A stretch of 64,000 bases of DNA from Nymphaea colorata (taxonomy: Eukaryota > Streptophyta > Magnoliopsida > Nymphaeales > Nymphaeaceae), in contig NC_045147.1 of NCBI RefSeq assembly GCF_008831285.2, positions 22,158,981-22,222,980 on the forward strand, given 5' to 3'. Shown piece by piece: positions 1 to 12,500 of this stretch. The notes under the pieces were generated by a model that was not told the DNA's origin, searched no databases, and worked only from the letters and a program-made list of their open reading frames with translations. The translations under genes were made by a program, and so were the position numbers. Within the stretch, counting starts at the first letter, position 1; each line of letters starts with the position of its first letter.

Positions 1-3000
1 ATATTGAGAGTAAAAAGTGCCTCTCAAGAACCAGTGACTTCCCTCGAAAGAAAAGATCAATAGAAGGGAGCTTTTGTTCTGAAAAAAATGGGGTTGTTGG
101 TACCATCTTTATCGATGAAAGAGATAGAACTCCTCGAGATACCATTTCTGTTACTACTGGCTATACGAGTCAGGTAGAGTGTAACAAGAGAAACCTTTGG
201 AATGGTGAACAGGCTGTTTCAAGTAGCAGCAAGAGTATGGATGTTGTTTCTTTTACATTCACTTCACCTTTGGCATCCACTGCTGGATCTCGCTCAGCTG
301 ACCTGGCATCAAATAAGCAAAACATCAAGAAGGGATGCATTATAGATTCCCTTGGTGAAAAGAATGTGTCAAACACAAAAAGTTCAAGGATGTCTGCCCC
401 AGGTTCCATGAATTTGGGGGGAGAAAGCTTGAGTGTTCTTTTGGAGAAGAAATTGAGAGAATTGACATCTGGGATTCAAATGGCCAGCTCTCTTAAAGCA
501 ACCAATTCAGGAAATGCAAATACAGTGTCCATACTCCAAGATTTTCTTGCTACTCTGAACTCTGGGGTTCCCATTTCAAAGGAACATGATGCTGAATGTC
601 TATCCATGCCTCACGACAATGATGTGAACTACAGGTGCATTGATGAAACTGACTGCTCCTCTTCAAGCACTCCAATGGTGAACACAGATCACAAGTTTGA
701 GGTATACATATGTCTATATCCATTTCAGTTCCATTGAAGGGACGTAGTGGGCAGAATTAAGCATCTGATTTAGCTAACTGTTTGCCTAATGCAAATATTT
801 TTTGCACACATATATAACCGTTCTACATGGAGCCTGTGCTTCATGCATCGCATGCCATGGAACTAGTGATGTTTGTCGACCCATTACTCTCAGGTGTTCT
901 CATCATTGGCCATTTCTCGTTCTTAGTCAAAAGCTGCCATGGGTATTATTGTGATAAGTAAGCTAGAGTATTTGATAGATCCACCAAGGAGGAAAGCTAG
1001 AAGAAGACATCCCTTTATGCCACTGACACATATTATTCTTGCTGAATATGGAACTGGGTTTAATTGAGATGTGGATGAAATATGATTGAACCTCTTTTTT
1101 TGTCTTTTTCCTCGTAATCATGATGAGTCTGGTGGAAAGTTGTGCACCAATCCTGTTAGGCACCATAAAAAAATATGAAGGCAAATGAAATTGCTCGTAT
1201 GACACGGGAATGTTTTTTGTATCACTGGACCAATTATTGCCAGCTATCTGCTTTGAAGTTTGAACCATAAACTTCAGCTCTCTAGGATAGGATCCAGATG
1301 GGTCGCCTCTCACATATATTGCTTCTTCATCTTAGTTGTTTGACCCTGGAGGACCTGCTGCACAATAATCATGTGCACTGCTTTATTCTGAGGGCTTCAT
1401 GTTTTCACAAAAATGTCGAAACACCAAATTTCAGATGTAATGTCCTTGCTATTAAGCCAAAAAGTAATGTACATACTTAGACAGGATACATTTTAAATAA
1501 TATGGTTTCATGTGCTTAAAAAGTACGAGAGCACAACAAGTCACATCCAACTTTACAGGATATATTCCCAAAAGGGAATTCTCAGCCAGCTGGTAGCAAC
1601 AGTAATCTTATTACATTCTTGGGATGTTTTTGTTCTCTCACAGGACTTTGTAAAGTAAAGAGTTCCCTAAATCAATGGTTACAGAAATTTCCATTAATTG
1701 CCATGGAGGTGTGTGTAATAAGGTCTGGGTGAACCGTAGATGGTTTTCCGTCTACCAGTCCCTGACTGACTTAAATCTAGTTTGTCCTTAATTGTTTGAT
1801 GAGTAATCTCTTGGAGCACTATTCAACATATTTGTTCCTTGTTTCTAGTAGCATGAATGCAACTCATAGTTTTCACGCCATTGAGTCCTTGACAACTGGT
1901 GTCTCCATTTGTAGGTTGGTTTGTGATTCTACACTAGATTCACAGATCTCTGTGTAACAAAGTGTTTCTCTCATGGAACTTTGAAATAGTAAAGTGTGAA
2001 TTTTTGGAGGACTCTAGTTCCTACAAAAATCACAGAACTAATTTTCATTAGTTTTTTCACTGGCCATAAACTGGTCATGGTCCTCTTCAAACTCGCTTCA
2101 ACTTTTGCACATCTTTGGCCACACGTCCTTAAATTTTAAGCGTAATGAGAGTTCTCTTGTGCCTGTTGTGCTTTTTGTCTTGTTTCATTTATGGATCGAT
2201 TTGGGAATACTAGCAGATTATTTTTGTCTAATTCTAGTTTTCACTACACTACCTTGTTGTGTTGTCTCTTTACTGGAATTCCTTGTACATAGGGATGTAA
2301 TTGATTAAGTCAGTTTCTAGAAATTACTAAAATCCAGATCCCACCTTCAGTTCCGAGTCGGATAATTTCCCTTAGTTAATGGGTGTTCTAGTTTGATGAA
2401 AATATTGAGTCAGAATCCAATTTATTGATTGTGGATATCTTTGTTGATAGGATCTGAATAATCGTTTCTAGTTCTGGTTGGATACCCTTATCTTCATGTC
2501 CCTAGTTTGCACCTGTGAGCTTGAACAGGCAATGCTTCACATAAACAATTGTAAACAGAAATGAAAAGTTAAATCATCCATGTACATCAGTGAGGTAACG
2601 TCAGAGGAGTGTGAGATTAACCCCATTGTGTTGCTGACATAACCGAACTGTGCACCTGTCATTTTAGCCTTTACTTTGTTCAATTCAAGCATTGACATCA
2701 GGGTTTTGATAATTGCTGATTCATAAACACATGTATTTCTCTTCATCTATATGAGAACTAGATCCTGTGTAAGATAATGCAACATTAATGGTGTTGTTTC
2801 CATCTCTGAACATGTCTTCCCCGACAATGATAAAAAACTTCTTGTGTACATAGTTCACTTGTTCTTGTTATTTGCATGTGCAATTTCACTTTTGAAGCTT
2901 GTTGATATTTTAGCCATCATAGCATGTCTAGTTCGGGTGCTCATGTATGCATTGACTGCTTTTCGGTAGTTTTATGATAGTTTGTGTCCATTTTCTTTTC

Positions 3001-4238
3001 TGGCAGCAAGTGACGTTAATTAATGTACCAGATCATAACATGAGAAGTTACTTCCTTGAGCACACTTGGAGGGTTGCTAACCAGCTGTTGATTGGAGTTC
3101 TGTGAAAATATTTTTGTGGAACACGTGCTTTCATTTGCATTTATGAACGCCAGTTATGCATCTGGCAACTGGTGTCCGGTGTATTATTATAGAACATGGC
3201 ATGACCTGTGCTGTTGTTCACGTCTGGTTCCTTGATATGTAATTTTGATAGTATTCCTGATTGTAGCTTCTTCAATCTTTTTGATTGGTTTCTCTATTGT
3301 TACTGCCCGTTCAGGTACAAGAATCAGTAAGTGAACAAAACTCAGAAGCTCAAAAAGGGAACTTGGATTTGATAAAAATGGATGCTGTGGAGGATAATGA
3401 GCGGCTAAGTCCTGTTTCAATCCTTGATGCTGCCTTCTCAAATGACAGCTACAACTCGGTGGATAGTTCGGATGGTGTCTATGGTAATGTGAAGGATGAC
3501 AATTAATCTGTTCTGCTTTGTATTATTCCCACCTGGGAACACTTTTTCTCTCATGCTTACTTCTTAGCTATCTTCTTAGGTGGTCAACTTGATCAATCAT
3601 GCCAACCATGTATCATAAGCACATTGGTGGTAGCTGCTGACAAGGACCTCCTGGATTCTGCTACTTCGGCATGTACACCTACCGTAGAAACGCCTGGATT
3701 TTCTGAGTTTGGGCTGCCAGATAAACTTGTCATTAACAATGACCAAGAACTGGAATATGTTAGGGACATTGTGTTTAACATCAGGTTGACGTTTGAGGAT
3801 GTAGCAGTTGGTTCATACAGTGGCATTGTTGATCCCCTTCTCTTTGACAGATTAGAGAGTAACAGTGCCATCTCTGCAAGTGTTGAAGACGAAAAGCACA
3901 TAAAAATCCAGAGGAGATTGTGCTTTGATTGTGTGTGCGAGTGTGTGGATTCAAAATATGGCTGTTACAGCAGGGGAGATTGCAGAAGCTGGACCAAAGG
4001 GGCTGCTGTGGTTGGGAAGGCAGATGTGGTAAATGAAATTTTTAAGGAAATGCTGGGGTGGAGAAGTATGGGAGAACTAATGGTGGATGAGATACTGTAC
4101 AAGGATATGAGCACGGGCACAGGGAGATGGTTGGATTATGAAAATGAGGAATTTGAGACCGGTTTGGAGGTTGAGGAGGATATATTGGATTCATTGATCG
4201 AAGAGGTGGTAATTTACACCTTTGGCTTGGAACCTTAG
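1..4238 (+). CDS. DUF4378 domain protein, TRM-like (3' part, last three exons)
   Basis: C-terminal part of a plant DUF4378 protein; many members are TON1-recruiting-motif (TRM) proteins tied to microtubule organisation. Exons: before 1-701, 3315-3483, 3580-4238. The frame is open from base 3, and the joins keep phase: KFE at 701, then VQESVSEQN from 3315 (phase 0); Gly is split across 3483/3580 (phase 1). Donors are ggtata and ggtaat; acceptors are ttcag and cttag. Hallmarks are the MDVVSFTFTSPL motif near 237, typical of this family, and a C-terminal domain running from GLPDKLVINNDQELEYVRDI to DILDSLIEEVVIYTFGLEP, which fits DUF4378. The Cys-rich stretch RRLCFDCVCECVDSKYGC lies inside that domain. 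The first intron, 702-3314, is 2.6 kb and shows no coding sequence. N-terminal exons, start and promoter are outside the window. I see the domain with good confidence; the microtubule role is family inference. Confidence 0.85.
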
Positions 4239-4260
4239 ACGGATTTTCCTGCATATATCT

Positions 4261-4282
4261 ATATATATATATATATATATAT
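4261..4282. repeat. (AT)n microsatellite in 3' flank
   Basis: Simple AT dinucleotide run about 20 bases after the stop codon of the DUF4378 gene, probably inside its 3' UTR or just beyond. Confidence 0.9.
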
Positions 4283-6483
4283 CTCCTTCACATCCTTCTT
4301 GAAGCTATTTTCCTTAGTACGCGGGGTCTATATTTAGGTCTGCAATTTTTCCTTATTTTTGTGCTCCTTATCCAAGGAAAAGGAAGGATGTACGAGAGAT
4401 CTAATGTGTTGAAATTATAGAATCACATTCTCTACGATATGTTTTACTAGTTAAGAGGAAATTTTTGCTGTGGTATGCACGTGTCATCAATTCCATATTG
4501 CAGCTAAGTTGCCAGGTTAATGGCATTTTTTCTTCTCTGCGTGCTCTTGTATCAAGTCATGAAGCAGTAAGCAATAACTTTTAAACTCACAAGGTGCAAA
4601 ATTCTGCACTATTATTAGTTAATCAACACAGATGAGCCAAGCCAAGCAAGAGGCTGCTTATTTCTTACAACTGTGTTGCTTGGGCTCTGTCTTGTGTGAA
4701 CTTTATGCTAGACTATCTGAAGCAAAAAGAAGAAATCCATTTTGTTGGAGATGCTGTACTTCCAAGTTTTTGTGCATCACACTGATGCAAATTATATCCA
4801 AAGGCATAGAGACACCAAGTTATGCTCACTAGTTGTGCTGCACAATGAACGATGCTATGACAGGCATTGAGGCGAGGTGCGGAGTTAATACATTCATTTG
4901 TGCGAGGGAGTGGGCGTCAAGGCATAAGCTTCATGACCGATAATTAAAGTGTGTAAATGTAAATAACAGAAGCGGAGAAAATAAAGAAGAAAGCGACTAA
5001 AATGGAAAGATACAATGATTTTGATCTATTTGCTTATAAAATTTCGCAGTTAGCGGATTAAACTACGATCTAAGTCGCATACCACATGTGACAAACATCT
5101 ATCTATTATATGATCTAAAAAAGTCATATTCAATCATCACGATGGCGTCTTCTTCAAGTTGTATTTAATCTAACAAAATAAGAAGCACCCTGTTATCACT
5201 TTTATAGATCTCAGGACCAAAACAAAGCCACTCTGCGGTTCCGCTCATTTACCAAGACTAATCTTTGAGGCACGCTGCCGTGACAACGGATGACACTTTT
5301 AGTCATGGAAAAAAAAAAAACCACTTACAAATGCACTTCAGAGTTCAGAATCTTGAACAGGTCACAAAAACTTTCTGGTGGCACTATAAATGCGAAGTCC
5401 ATGAATCCTGAGCAAACTAAGGAAGCTGGAAGGGAAAAGAATGTGCCAATTTCTTTCACACTTTGACACAGTGGACATAGAAGCTTTCTCAAGACTGCGA
5501 GTAGTCCAATGCTTTAAAGAAAAAAGGAAAAAAGAAAAAACTGCATGTAATATGGAAACGGGATCTTCTCATGTTTGCGAGGAACATTTGCTTCAGCTTC
5601 CGATTTTCACAACGCTACTTGGTGCGAAGGGTGCACTTCACAACGGTGAATCACAAGTGTGGGCACTCCAGGCAAGCGATGATCGAGTGCAACTCATAGA
5701 AGTGATAGAACCCAAGCTTAATTAGAGATTCTTGCTAGATGCCGAGCTATTGCAACTTGTCAAATGCATTATTAAGGTTCCGAACTTCCTGCCACATCCC
5801 AACGGATGCAAACAAGGGGATAGTAGATGCAGCTATCACAGCAATAATTGCATCTTGGTAGACGGGATTCCTCCAGATCTTAGTTTTTAAGGCTCAAGGG
5901 GATTCGTTTTCTATTAAAAAGAGAAAAAAATGGCTGCTCATAGTTGCAGGAACTGCAAATGACACAAGAAGCGATACGCGAAATAGAAGCAAGGCGACAA
6001 ATGTTTTGGAAAAATCTTTATATTAAAGCAAGCAACATTTCGGGAGAGCAGTATGAAACGAAAGAAGTGAGATGTGGGGAAGTGAATTTTGAAAAAGGGA
6101 ACCAAGTTCCCTATTGACTGCTCGCTACACAACTACCATATTAAGAAGATAACATAATGTCTACCATATTGAGATGATAATATAATGTGAACGCATCATG
6201 CATATGAATATCCGAATCTTTTCACTGGTTTTCTTTTTCTCTCCCTTTTTCTTTTTTTGTGGTGCATGGCTGTCAGTATCTTTTATATACTATTTATGTC
6301 ATGAGTGATGGCAGATGAATGAGACAAATCAATGGTGTGTGATGGGCAAAAACTTGTCTCTCAGGGTGGGCCTGACCTGGCTTTGTACGTGGGCAGGTCC
6401 TGACCCACTTTCATATTGCATGGCATGTGCTGTCCAACCTGCAGTTAGTTGGAACTTGGTAGGTTTCTTGAGAAAAAAATTTA

Positions 6484-6486
<3 letters not shown>

Positions 6487-6518
<32 letters not shown>
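6487..6518. repeat. (GA)n microsatellite
   Basis: Sixteen uninterrupted GA units in the intergenic region. Confidence 0.95.
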
Positions 6519-6521
<3 letters not shown>

Positions 6522-8307
6522 CATGCAGTTGGATAGGTACAAAGTGAGAAGGCTACCATGAAATGATTAATTTGTAGGTTCCTGCAACAAGATTCGGCTG
6601 TAGGAGCTCAAGTCTCTTTTTTGGAAGAAACAGACAGACTTGGACAAGTCCCATCCCTAACAAGTCTCTTACTCTTTTCTCTGCCTTTCTCAAAGCTTTG
6701 TCTCGATGGCTGCTCTTGAAAACAAAGAAGCAGACACAGTCGCTTTTTTCTTTTTCCTTCTAAATGTAATTGAAATTCCGGCATGATCTCGTGCACATGG
6801 ATTCCTACTTGGAGGATTCAGGGATCAAGTAATCCTTGAGCACGAGATTCCAATTTTCTGGCTGAGGGCTACATCTGGGCATTGTGTAGATCTAATCATG
6901 GGTAAAAGAATTCGAAGCAGCAGAATCAAATGCATTATGATCTCCCTGTAGAGCCCATTATTATGACAGTGATGCAGTGACCAAGTAGATCTTGATGCTC
7001 TGCTTCTGGGACAGATAAGCTCCATTTTTGTTCAGAAATACAGTGAAATCATCATTCCCATCCTTTTTCTACACCTTGCCATTGAAAGTGTTCACTTCCT
7101 AAAAGTCTTACACTTGAGAGTGAAAACAGGTCTCAGAGATCGTTGTGAGTTCGTGTCTCTGCAATTTAGTGCCCTCCAAGAACCAAATCCAGTTACACGA
7201 CTCGATGCTGGAGATGTAAACATCGGCTCTGATTTGAGTCTAGACAAAAGAAGGGGAGGTCTAATTTCAGCTCATGAATCGAAAGCTTATCTCCAATATG
7301 TATTTTCCTGTTGATTGGAAAATAAAACCAGAAAAATGAAGCTGGATTTCTCAGACAAAACTTGTTGTTCGAGCATAAATTTACGGAGATTTTTTTGGGT
7401 GTTGAAGTCCAATGGAAAGTGTTTTCTTGCATGAAACATTTTATAAAAAATCCAAAGAAATTTGTCGGCACGAGCTGAAGAACCGAGTCGATCAAATTGA
7501 CAGCAACTCATTTACATCATTTTGGGTTTACGTTCATAATATGAATGATGGGATTTTGTAGGTTCATTTCCGGATATTCGATGGAATTCCATGCTAAGAA
7601 AAAGTTGTTGGTCAGGAGCATAAAATTGAGTCACTAGACCCACCGTGAGATCACTGCTGAAATGACCAGTGGGATGAGTTCACAACTGTAGCAAAAGGAG
7701 CCGCTGGCACCTGTCCGCACAACTGAGTTCTTGTTGCCTCTTACAAGGGTCATTCCACGTCTTTGAGTTTCTCCATCAGCATATATAAAAGGCTTGATCA
7801 ACAATAAGCCTTGTCATGACGAAGTTCACTTCTTAATGGCTTTTCACCACCCATACTTTTCCTCACTCTGATGAACGCATCATGATTAGCACTCTGGATG
7901 TCATTCCCCTCAACAGCCTTTTTCTTGGTGAGAATGCTGAAAGTTGAAACGCCTCGAACGCAACACACTTCCTTTGTGTTCTTGCTGCGCCTTGTTCACC
8001 GCCTTTAATGGAAAAGGAACAAAAAGAACGCTCGAATCCATTCAAAACGATACCAAAAGCCGCATATGAAAACCAGGAAGATGGGATATCTCGTGCACTG
8101 GTAGAAAGTTGCCTAAAAATGGACAAAACCCGTGTGTCCCTATCTGCTAAAAGAACGATCTAAACCTATATATATAGGAACAACACGCGACAGTACATCC
8201 TATACAATAGAGGGGGAAAGCGAGAGCCTGCAATAGAAAGAGAATCATTCTTCGGTTGCCAAAAAACAGGAAGAGTGAATTTATGTGGATACGTTTGGGT
8301 TTAATTA

Positions 8308-8375
8308 GATAACTGGTCAGGTTAGCTGGTTAATGAGAGTCCGCTCATTAGTTCGATTCCTATAAGTATTGTTTG
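8308..8375 (+). repeat. tRNA-like segment, possible SINE head
   Basis: The sequence around 8319-8335 (GTTAGCTGGTTAATGAG) resembles a tRNA D-arm/A box. About 15-20 bases further on, TAGTTCGATTCC (8349-8360) matches the pol III B box GGTTCGANTCC at almost every position. The segment does not fold into a full tRNA: I see no paired acceptor stem and no CCA-side match. A tRNA-derived SINE remnant is the simplest reading, but no poly(A) tail or target duplication was found, so this is tentative. Confidence 0.3.
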
Positions 8376-8746
8376 TTTTCAATTATAAAAAGTGGCAGAC
8401 TTAAAAGAAGTGGTTAATGAGAGTCTACTCATTTTACCTGTTAATCTCAATGTTAAAATCATGCAGATCTTGGTTGGCTCGGCTAGAGTTGGAGATATTG
8501 TGCAGGTGCCTAGTAGATACTGTTTTTGGACTATATTTGGCTAGACATCATTCGGTAGGCTGATAAAAAAAAGGCAGGTCTGCACCTCTTCCTTCGCAGG
8601 CAAGACTTTTCTCGGAGCGGTTGAAACCTGAAACCATCTACTTATAAAATGAAATCACATGCTTTCTGCGGGGTTGGCTGGATCTATGTACGTTCTTAGG
8701 CTGGTTGCTGTATCGAGTTACCAGGTCCACACACCCAGAGACAGAT

Positions 8747-8768
8747 AGAGAGAGAGAGAGAGAGAGAG
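8747..8768. repeat. (AG)n microsatellite
   Basis: Eleven AG units in the intergenic region. Confidence 0.9.
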
Positions 8769-9834
8769 TTTAAAAAAGAAATTTGAGGACTAAATATTCT
8801 CCTTTTTCTGAATGAGAAATGACCAATTTCTTTATAAAAAGAAAATGTCGTTCTGTTTCTACTCGTCGCAATCGTCTTTTCTTTTCAATTATAATGTATA
8901 AATTGGTCTAGTTTCTTAGAATTGGCGTCCTTTATTAAACATAAGTCGTACCATTATGATTATTATAAATATCTCAGTACCTAGCAGATTTAATCTTTTC
9001 CTTTTTTCGGAGAAAAATTTCCTGAAAGATATTGTCCTGCTTCACTTTATTCTCCATTGATTATTTTCTCCAAAACTTTTTTCTTTTTTCTGTTTGCTTT
9101 GCCCTTCTTTCACATCATTCACAACTGTCATCTACTTCTCATTCTCATTCAGTTCCCGAAAGTAGCAGGCCTTCAGTAAAATCTTCCTTCTGAATTGTTC
9201 AAATATTGAAGGCGGGTGCTGCAAACACCTAGGCAAGTCTGTGGGTCTGATTTAGTCGTCGTTCCGCAGTTCAGTATCGCGATCTTGGTTAATCTGGTTT
9301 TCCGAGAAGAAAGAGAAAAAAGAGTCTATAGATAAACGAGCACCAACTTCAGTTTCGTTAGGCTTTTGCAGCTAAATCTATCAGTAAACCCAAATCAAGA
9401 TTTCTCCATCAAAATCTGAAACCAACTCCACATAAAATAAAGTCAATACCCACAAATTAGATCTCTTAGAATTTCTTTATTTTTAAATGGGCAACTTTAA
9501 ACATTTATCCTATATATATATAAAAGTGTCCCTGCAACCAATTTTTCTAGCTCAGCACTGGCGAGTAGTCAAGGGCAATTTGCGGAACCTTGCTTTCTCA
9601 GCTTCACTAGAACTAGAAGGGACAGGAAGTGAACTGAGTAAGCACACTCATTAAGCGAATCAGTCCCGCAAGACTTAGAATTGCGGAATTCATATCATCA
9701 TCCAATGATATTCATCTATGAATTTCGCTTCTGCAGGCCGATGAAGAAAGAGCTAGGCAGTCAATAGTGGGTCGGCAAGGCTGCATTCAACTAAATTGAT
9801 CTAATCTCTGAAAGGAACGTAGATATGATGTACC

Positions 9835-10033
9835 CAGTAGCGGAGCTATCATAGGGCTCGTGTGGGCAACTGCCCACCCCAGCCTGTTTAATCCTTTGTA
9901 AAAATTTTATTTATCATTTGTTGGGTTCAGGCCTATATACGGGGTGCCCACACAGTCTAGACCCCATGCCAGTGCCATGTAGCTTTATATGTACTCAGTG
10001 CTCCTCAACTAAAATTTTCTGGCTCGGCCACTG
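9835..10033. mobile_element. hAT-like non-autonomous MITE, 199 bp
   Basis: The ends form an imperfect terminal inverted repeat: CAGTAGCGGAGCT at the left, and CAGTGGCCGAGCC as the reverse complement of the right end (10 of 13 match). It is flanked by a perfect 8-bp direct repeat, GATGTACC, at 9827-9834 and 10034-10041. An 8-bp target duplication with CA..TG ends is the signature of the hAT superfamily. The inside is short and carries no transposase. The intact duplication argues for a real insertion, although the inverted repeats are already diverged. Confidence 0.85.
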
Positions 10034-10041
10034 GATGTACC

Positions 10042-12500
10042 CAACCTTGATCTTGTATTTCACACTCAAGAAAATGTTTACCAATTGGGATCTTCATGAT
10101 CGTCCAGTAGGGGAATTTATATGAACTTCTATATACATGTCTGATTCCATCGCCGGTAAGTTGTTCGTCCAGTCAGCTGCAGTTTGGACATACGAACTTT
10201 AAGTTAAAAAAAGGCAAAGAGTTCACTGCCCATTATCTGTCTCAAATGGCATCATCGCACAGGCGTCTGTCTAGCCCCAGCTTGCCTGTCTAAAAATGGC
10301 GGACTTTGTTGATTGCGAAGGTTGATTTTTATCAAGTCAGACCATATATATCAATACTGTTTAAAGATGCAAATGGTTCAAAGCTGGCACAAGCATTTGC
10401 CTCCAAGCAACGCATTATAATACCATTTCACTTGACTAACTGGAGATGTCCAAGAGTTCTTTATGGACTCACCTGTTGAATCTCAACTCCGTTGGTACTC
10501 TAAAACCGCGGCCATGATTCCCTTTGGTGAAGAAAGTACAAGCTGCAAAGCATATAAAAGGTAAGTTTAGGTCTAATCCTGGAGGGCTAGGCAGTAGGAA
10601 AGCCCTAACAAAAGACTACCCTCTTGACCTTTTAAATAGGAATATCCAGAGAGAACATATTCCACAAGGTGCTTTGGCGCTTTTGCTATTATTTTACAAA
10701 CACCTCTCCCAAGAAATGCCCACAAAATCAACCAGATGCTTTGTTGTAAATCAATAACATAAAAAATTTAACCTTTCATCAAAAGCTTGGAAGATTTCTA
10801 AAGTTTTTGAAGCTAAAACTTGGAGAAAAAGGGAGAGATTCCATATTTGATTCGGACCAATTAGATATTCTCAAGTTGGATTCGAATTTGGATGTAAGAA
10901 TTACAAAAGTGAACAAGATTTTACATGTAACTTCTACTCTGATGCATGTTAGATTCAGTGAGAAGACATTCTACCAAATTTGAGGCTGCTTATTGATAAG
11001 ACTGAAAGTTTCTTATGATATCAGACTGATGGAGTTGAGATTCACATTGACAACCCGATTTTTCTCCTGTCTTCAACGAAGTAATGCCTAAAGGCCTGTA
11101 ATCCCCATTTTTCCTCTGGACACCATCGTCACTGATGTCCTTGGTCCATGTGCAATGGCTATGGCTTGTTTCTGTAGAGTTTTTCATTCCTTAACTCCTT
11201 TCAATTAGGTGGTAGTACTACAACATATGATATGATGCCATGGTCGAGAATTTGTAGTTGCCAACTTGCCATCAACAAATTTTCTTGCGCAATCTAAGCT
11301 ATTAGATTGAATGCCGCAAGTTAACATTGTAAAAATTCTTGTTCCGAACTGAAAACTGATTTAAATTGGACATCTGTGGCCTAATGGAGCTACCCAATTA
11401 GGGGCAGACATTTTAATATATACATATATATATATATACACACAACTGTGCGTGAGAGAGAGAAAGGTCTCTTGAAAAAAGAATTTCTTCCCCCAATCAT
11501 CGACTGGGACAAGTCACATGGGGTTTTACCCAACAACCAAGAAACAAAGAAAGAAAAAACAATTCACCCCATAATTCATCCACACCAACTCATGTGCAGA
11601 TCCACACGCTGATCGATCCCATTGGATTCTCAAGTCACACAGACTTTAAATATCATCACAACCAAAAACCATAAATTCATCTCGGAACTCATATACATGT
11701 ACTCAGTGTTCAGAATAATGGCACAAACTCCTCTAACTAAGCATCATTTACTGGTAAGCAGGTAGCCATCGTCCACAATGCAGAGAAGCTTTAAAATATT
11801 CGGCGCTTAAACGATGCTTTCCCACAGAGAGAAAGGGCCCAAAGCACCACCCCCGTCGATCAAATAATTACTCAGCCGTCGCCAACTCGCCATCCCAACT
11901 CCTCCTCGTAAAAAAAGGGAGGGAGAGAGGCGTCCAGCTCCTACTCTAGCTAGCAGGAAACATATTGCAAGAAAGCACATGTTACCAGACGCTGCAATCT
12001 CCCAAAAGAAGCAGAATTATTTCCTGAATCCTGATCTATTATTGGAGACTAATAAATCAACGCCTCCAGTGAAACTAAACACAGGAAAAGAGAAAAAGGA
12101 TGAGGCCAACGTAACAACTCACCCATAACAAGAGTATCATCCATCTCAAATCATTAAAAGACTCCAAAAATCAAAACAGAGATGGTAAATCGATCTGCAC
12201 TGAATCTCCATATTGAGGCCACCCCGTTAGCACCAGAAAGAGAGAGAGAGAGAGAAAAAAAAGAGAAAAAGGGTGGAAACTCCTTGTGAATTTCACATGA
12301 TTACAACCAAAAGCGGCCAGTATGGTAAGCATCAATGATCTCCAGTAGCTCTGAAGAAGAAAAAAAAAAAGGAAAAAGGGAAGACAGAAAAGGCCCAGGA
12401 AAAGCAGGAAAAAAAATGAGGAAGAAGCGACTGTACACAGATTCTAGCAATCCCCAAACGCACGATGGATTCAGCCGGAGGGCAAAGCCACTCTCGCCGC
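10042..12500. other. Intergenic region and 3' flank of the DUF1645 gene
   Basis: No gene recognised. The segment nearest 12500 is purine-rich, with an (AG)n run near 12238-12256 and an A-rich stretch near 12358-12372; it probably includes the 3' UTR of the minus-strand DUF1645 gene. An (AT)n run lies at about 11418-11438. The sequence around 10840-10900 resembles, over a short length, the GGATCGGAT repeat family described elsewhere in the window. Confidence 0.55.

Larger units (their letters stand above)
4283..9826. other. Intergenic region, no gene seen
   Basis: 5.5 kb of AT-rich sequence. Short open frames here (for example 5441-5725) have no family motif, no plausible splice context and no coding-like composition. 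It holds two (GA)n microsatellites and a tRNA-like segment listed separately. Otherwise I see nothing I can support. Confidence 0.6.

Noticed and set aside
2537-2746. A YMDD-like string in a minus-strand frame inside the DUF4378 intron, resembling a reverse transcriptase motif
   Set aside because: The surrounding residues show no other reverse transcriptase block, and the frame is only 69 codons. Chance match.
5441-5725. 94-codon plus-strand frame
   Set aside because: No recognisable motif, Lys-rich low-complexity start, isolated in gene-poor DNA.
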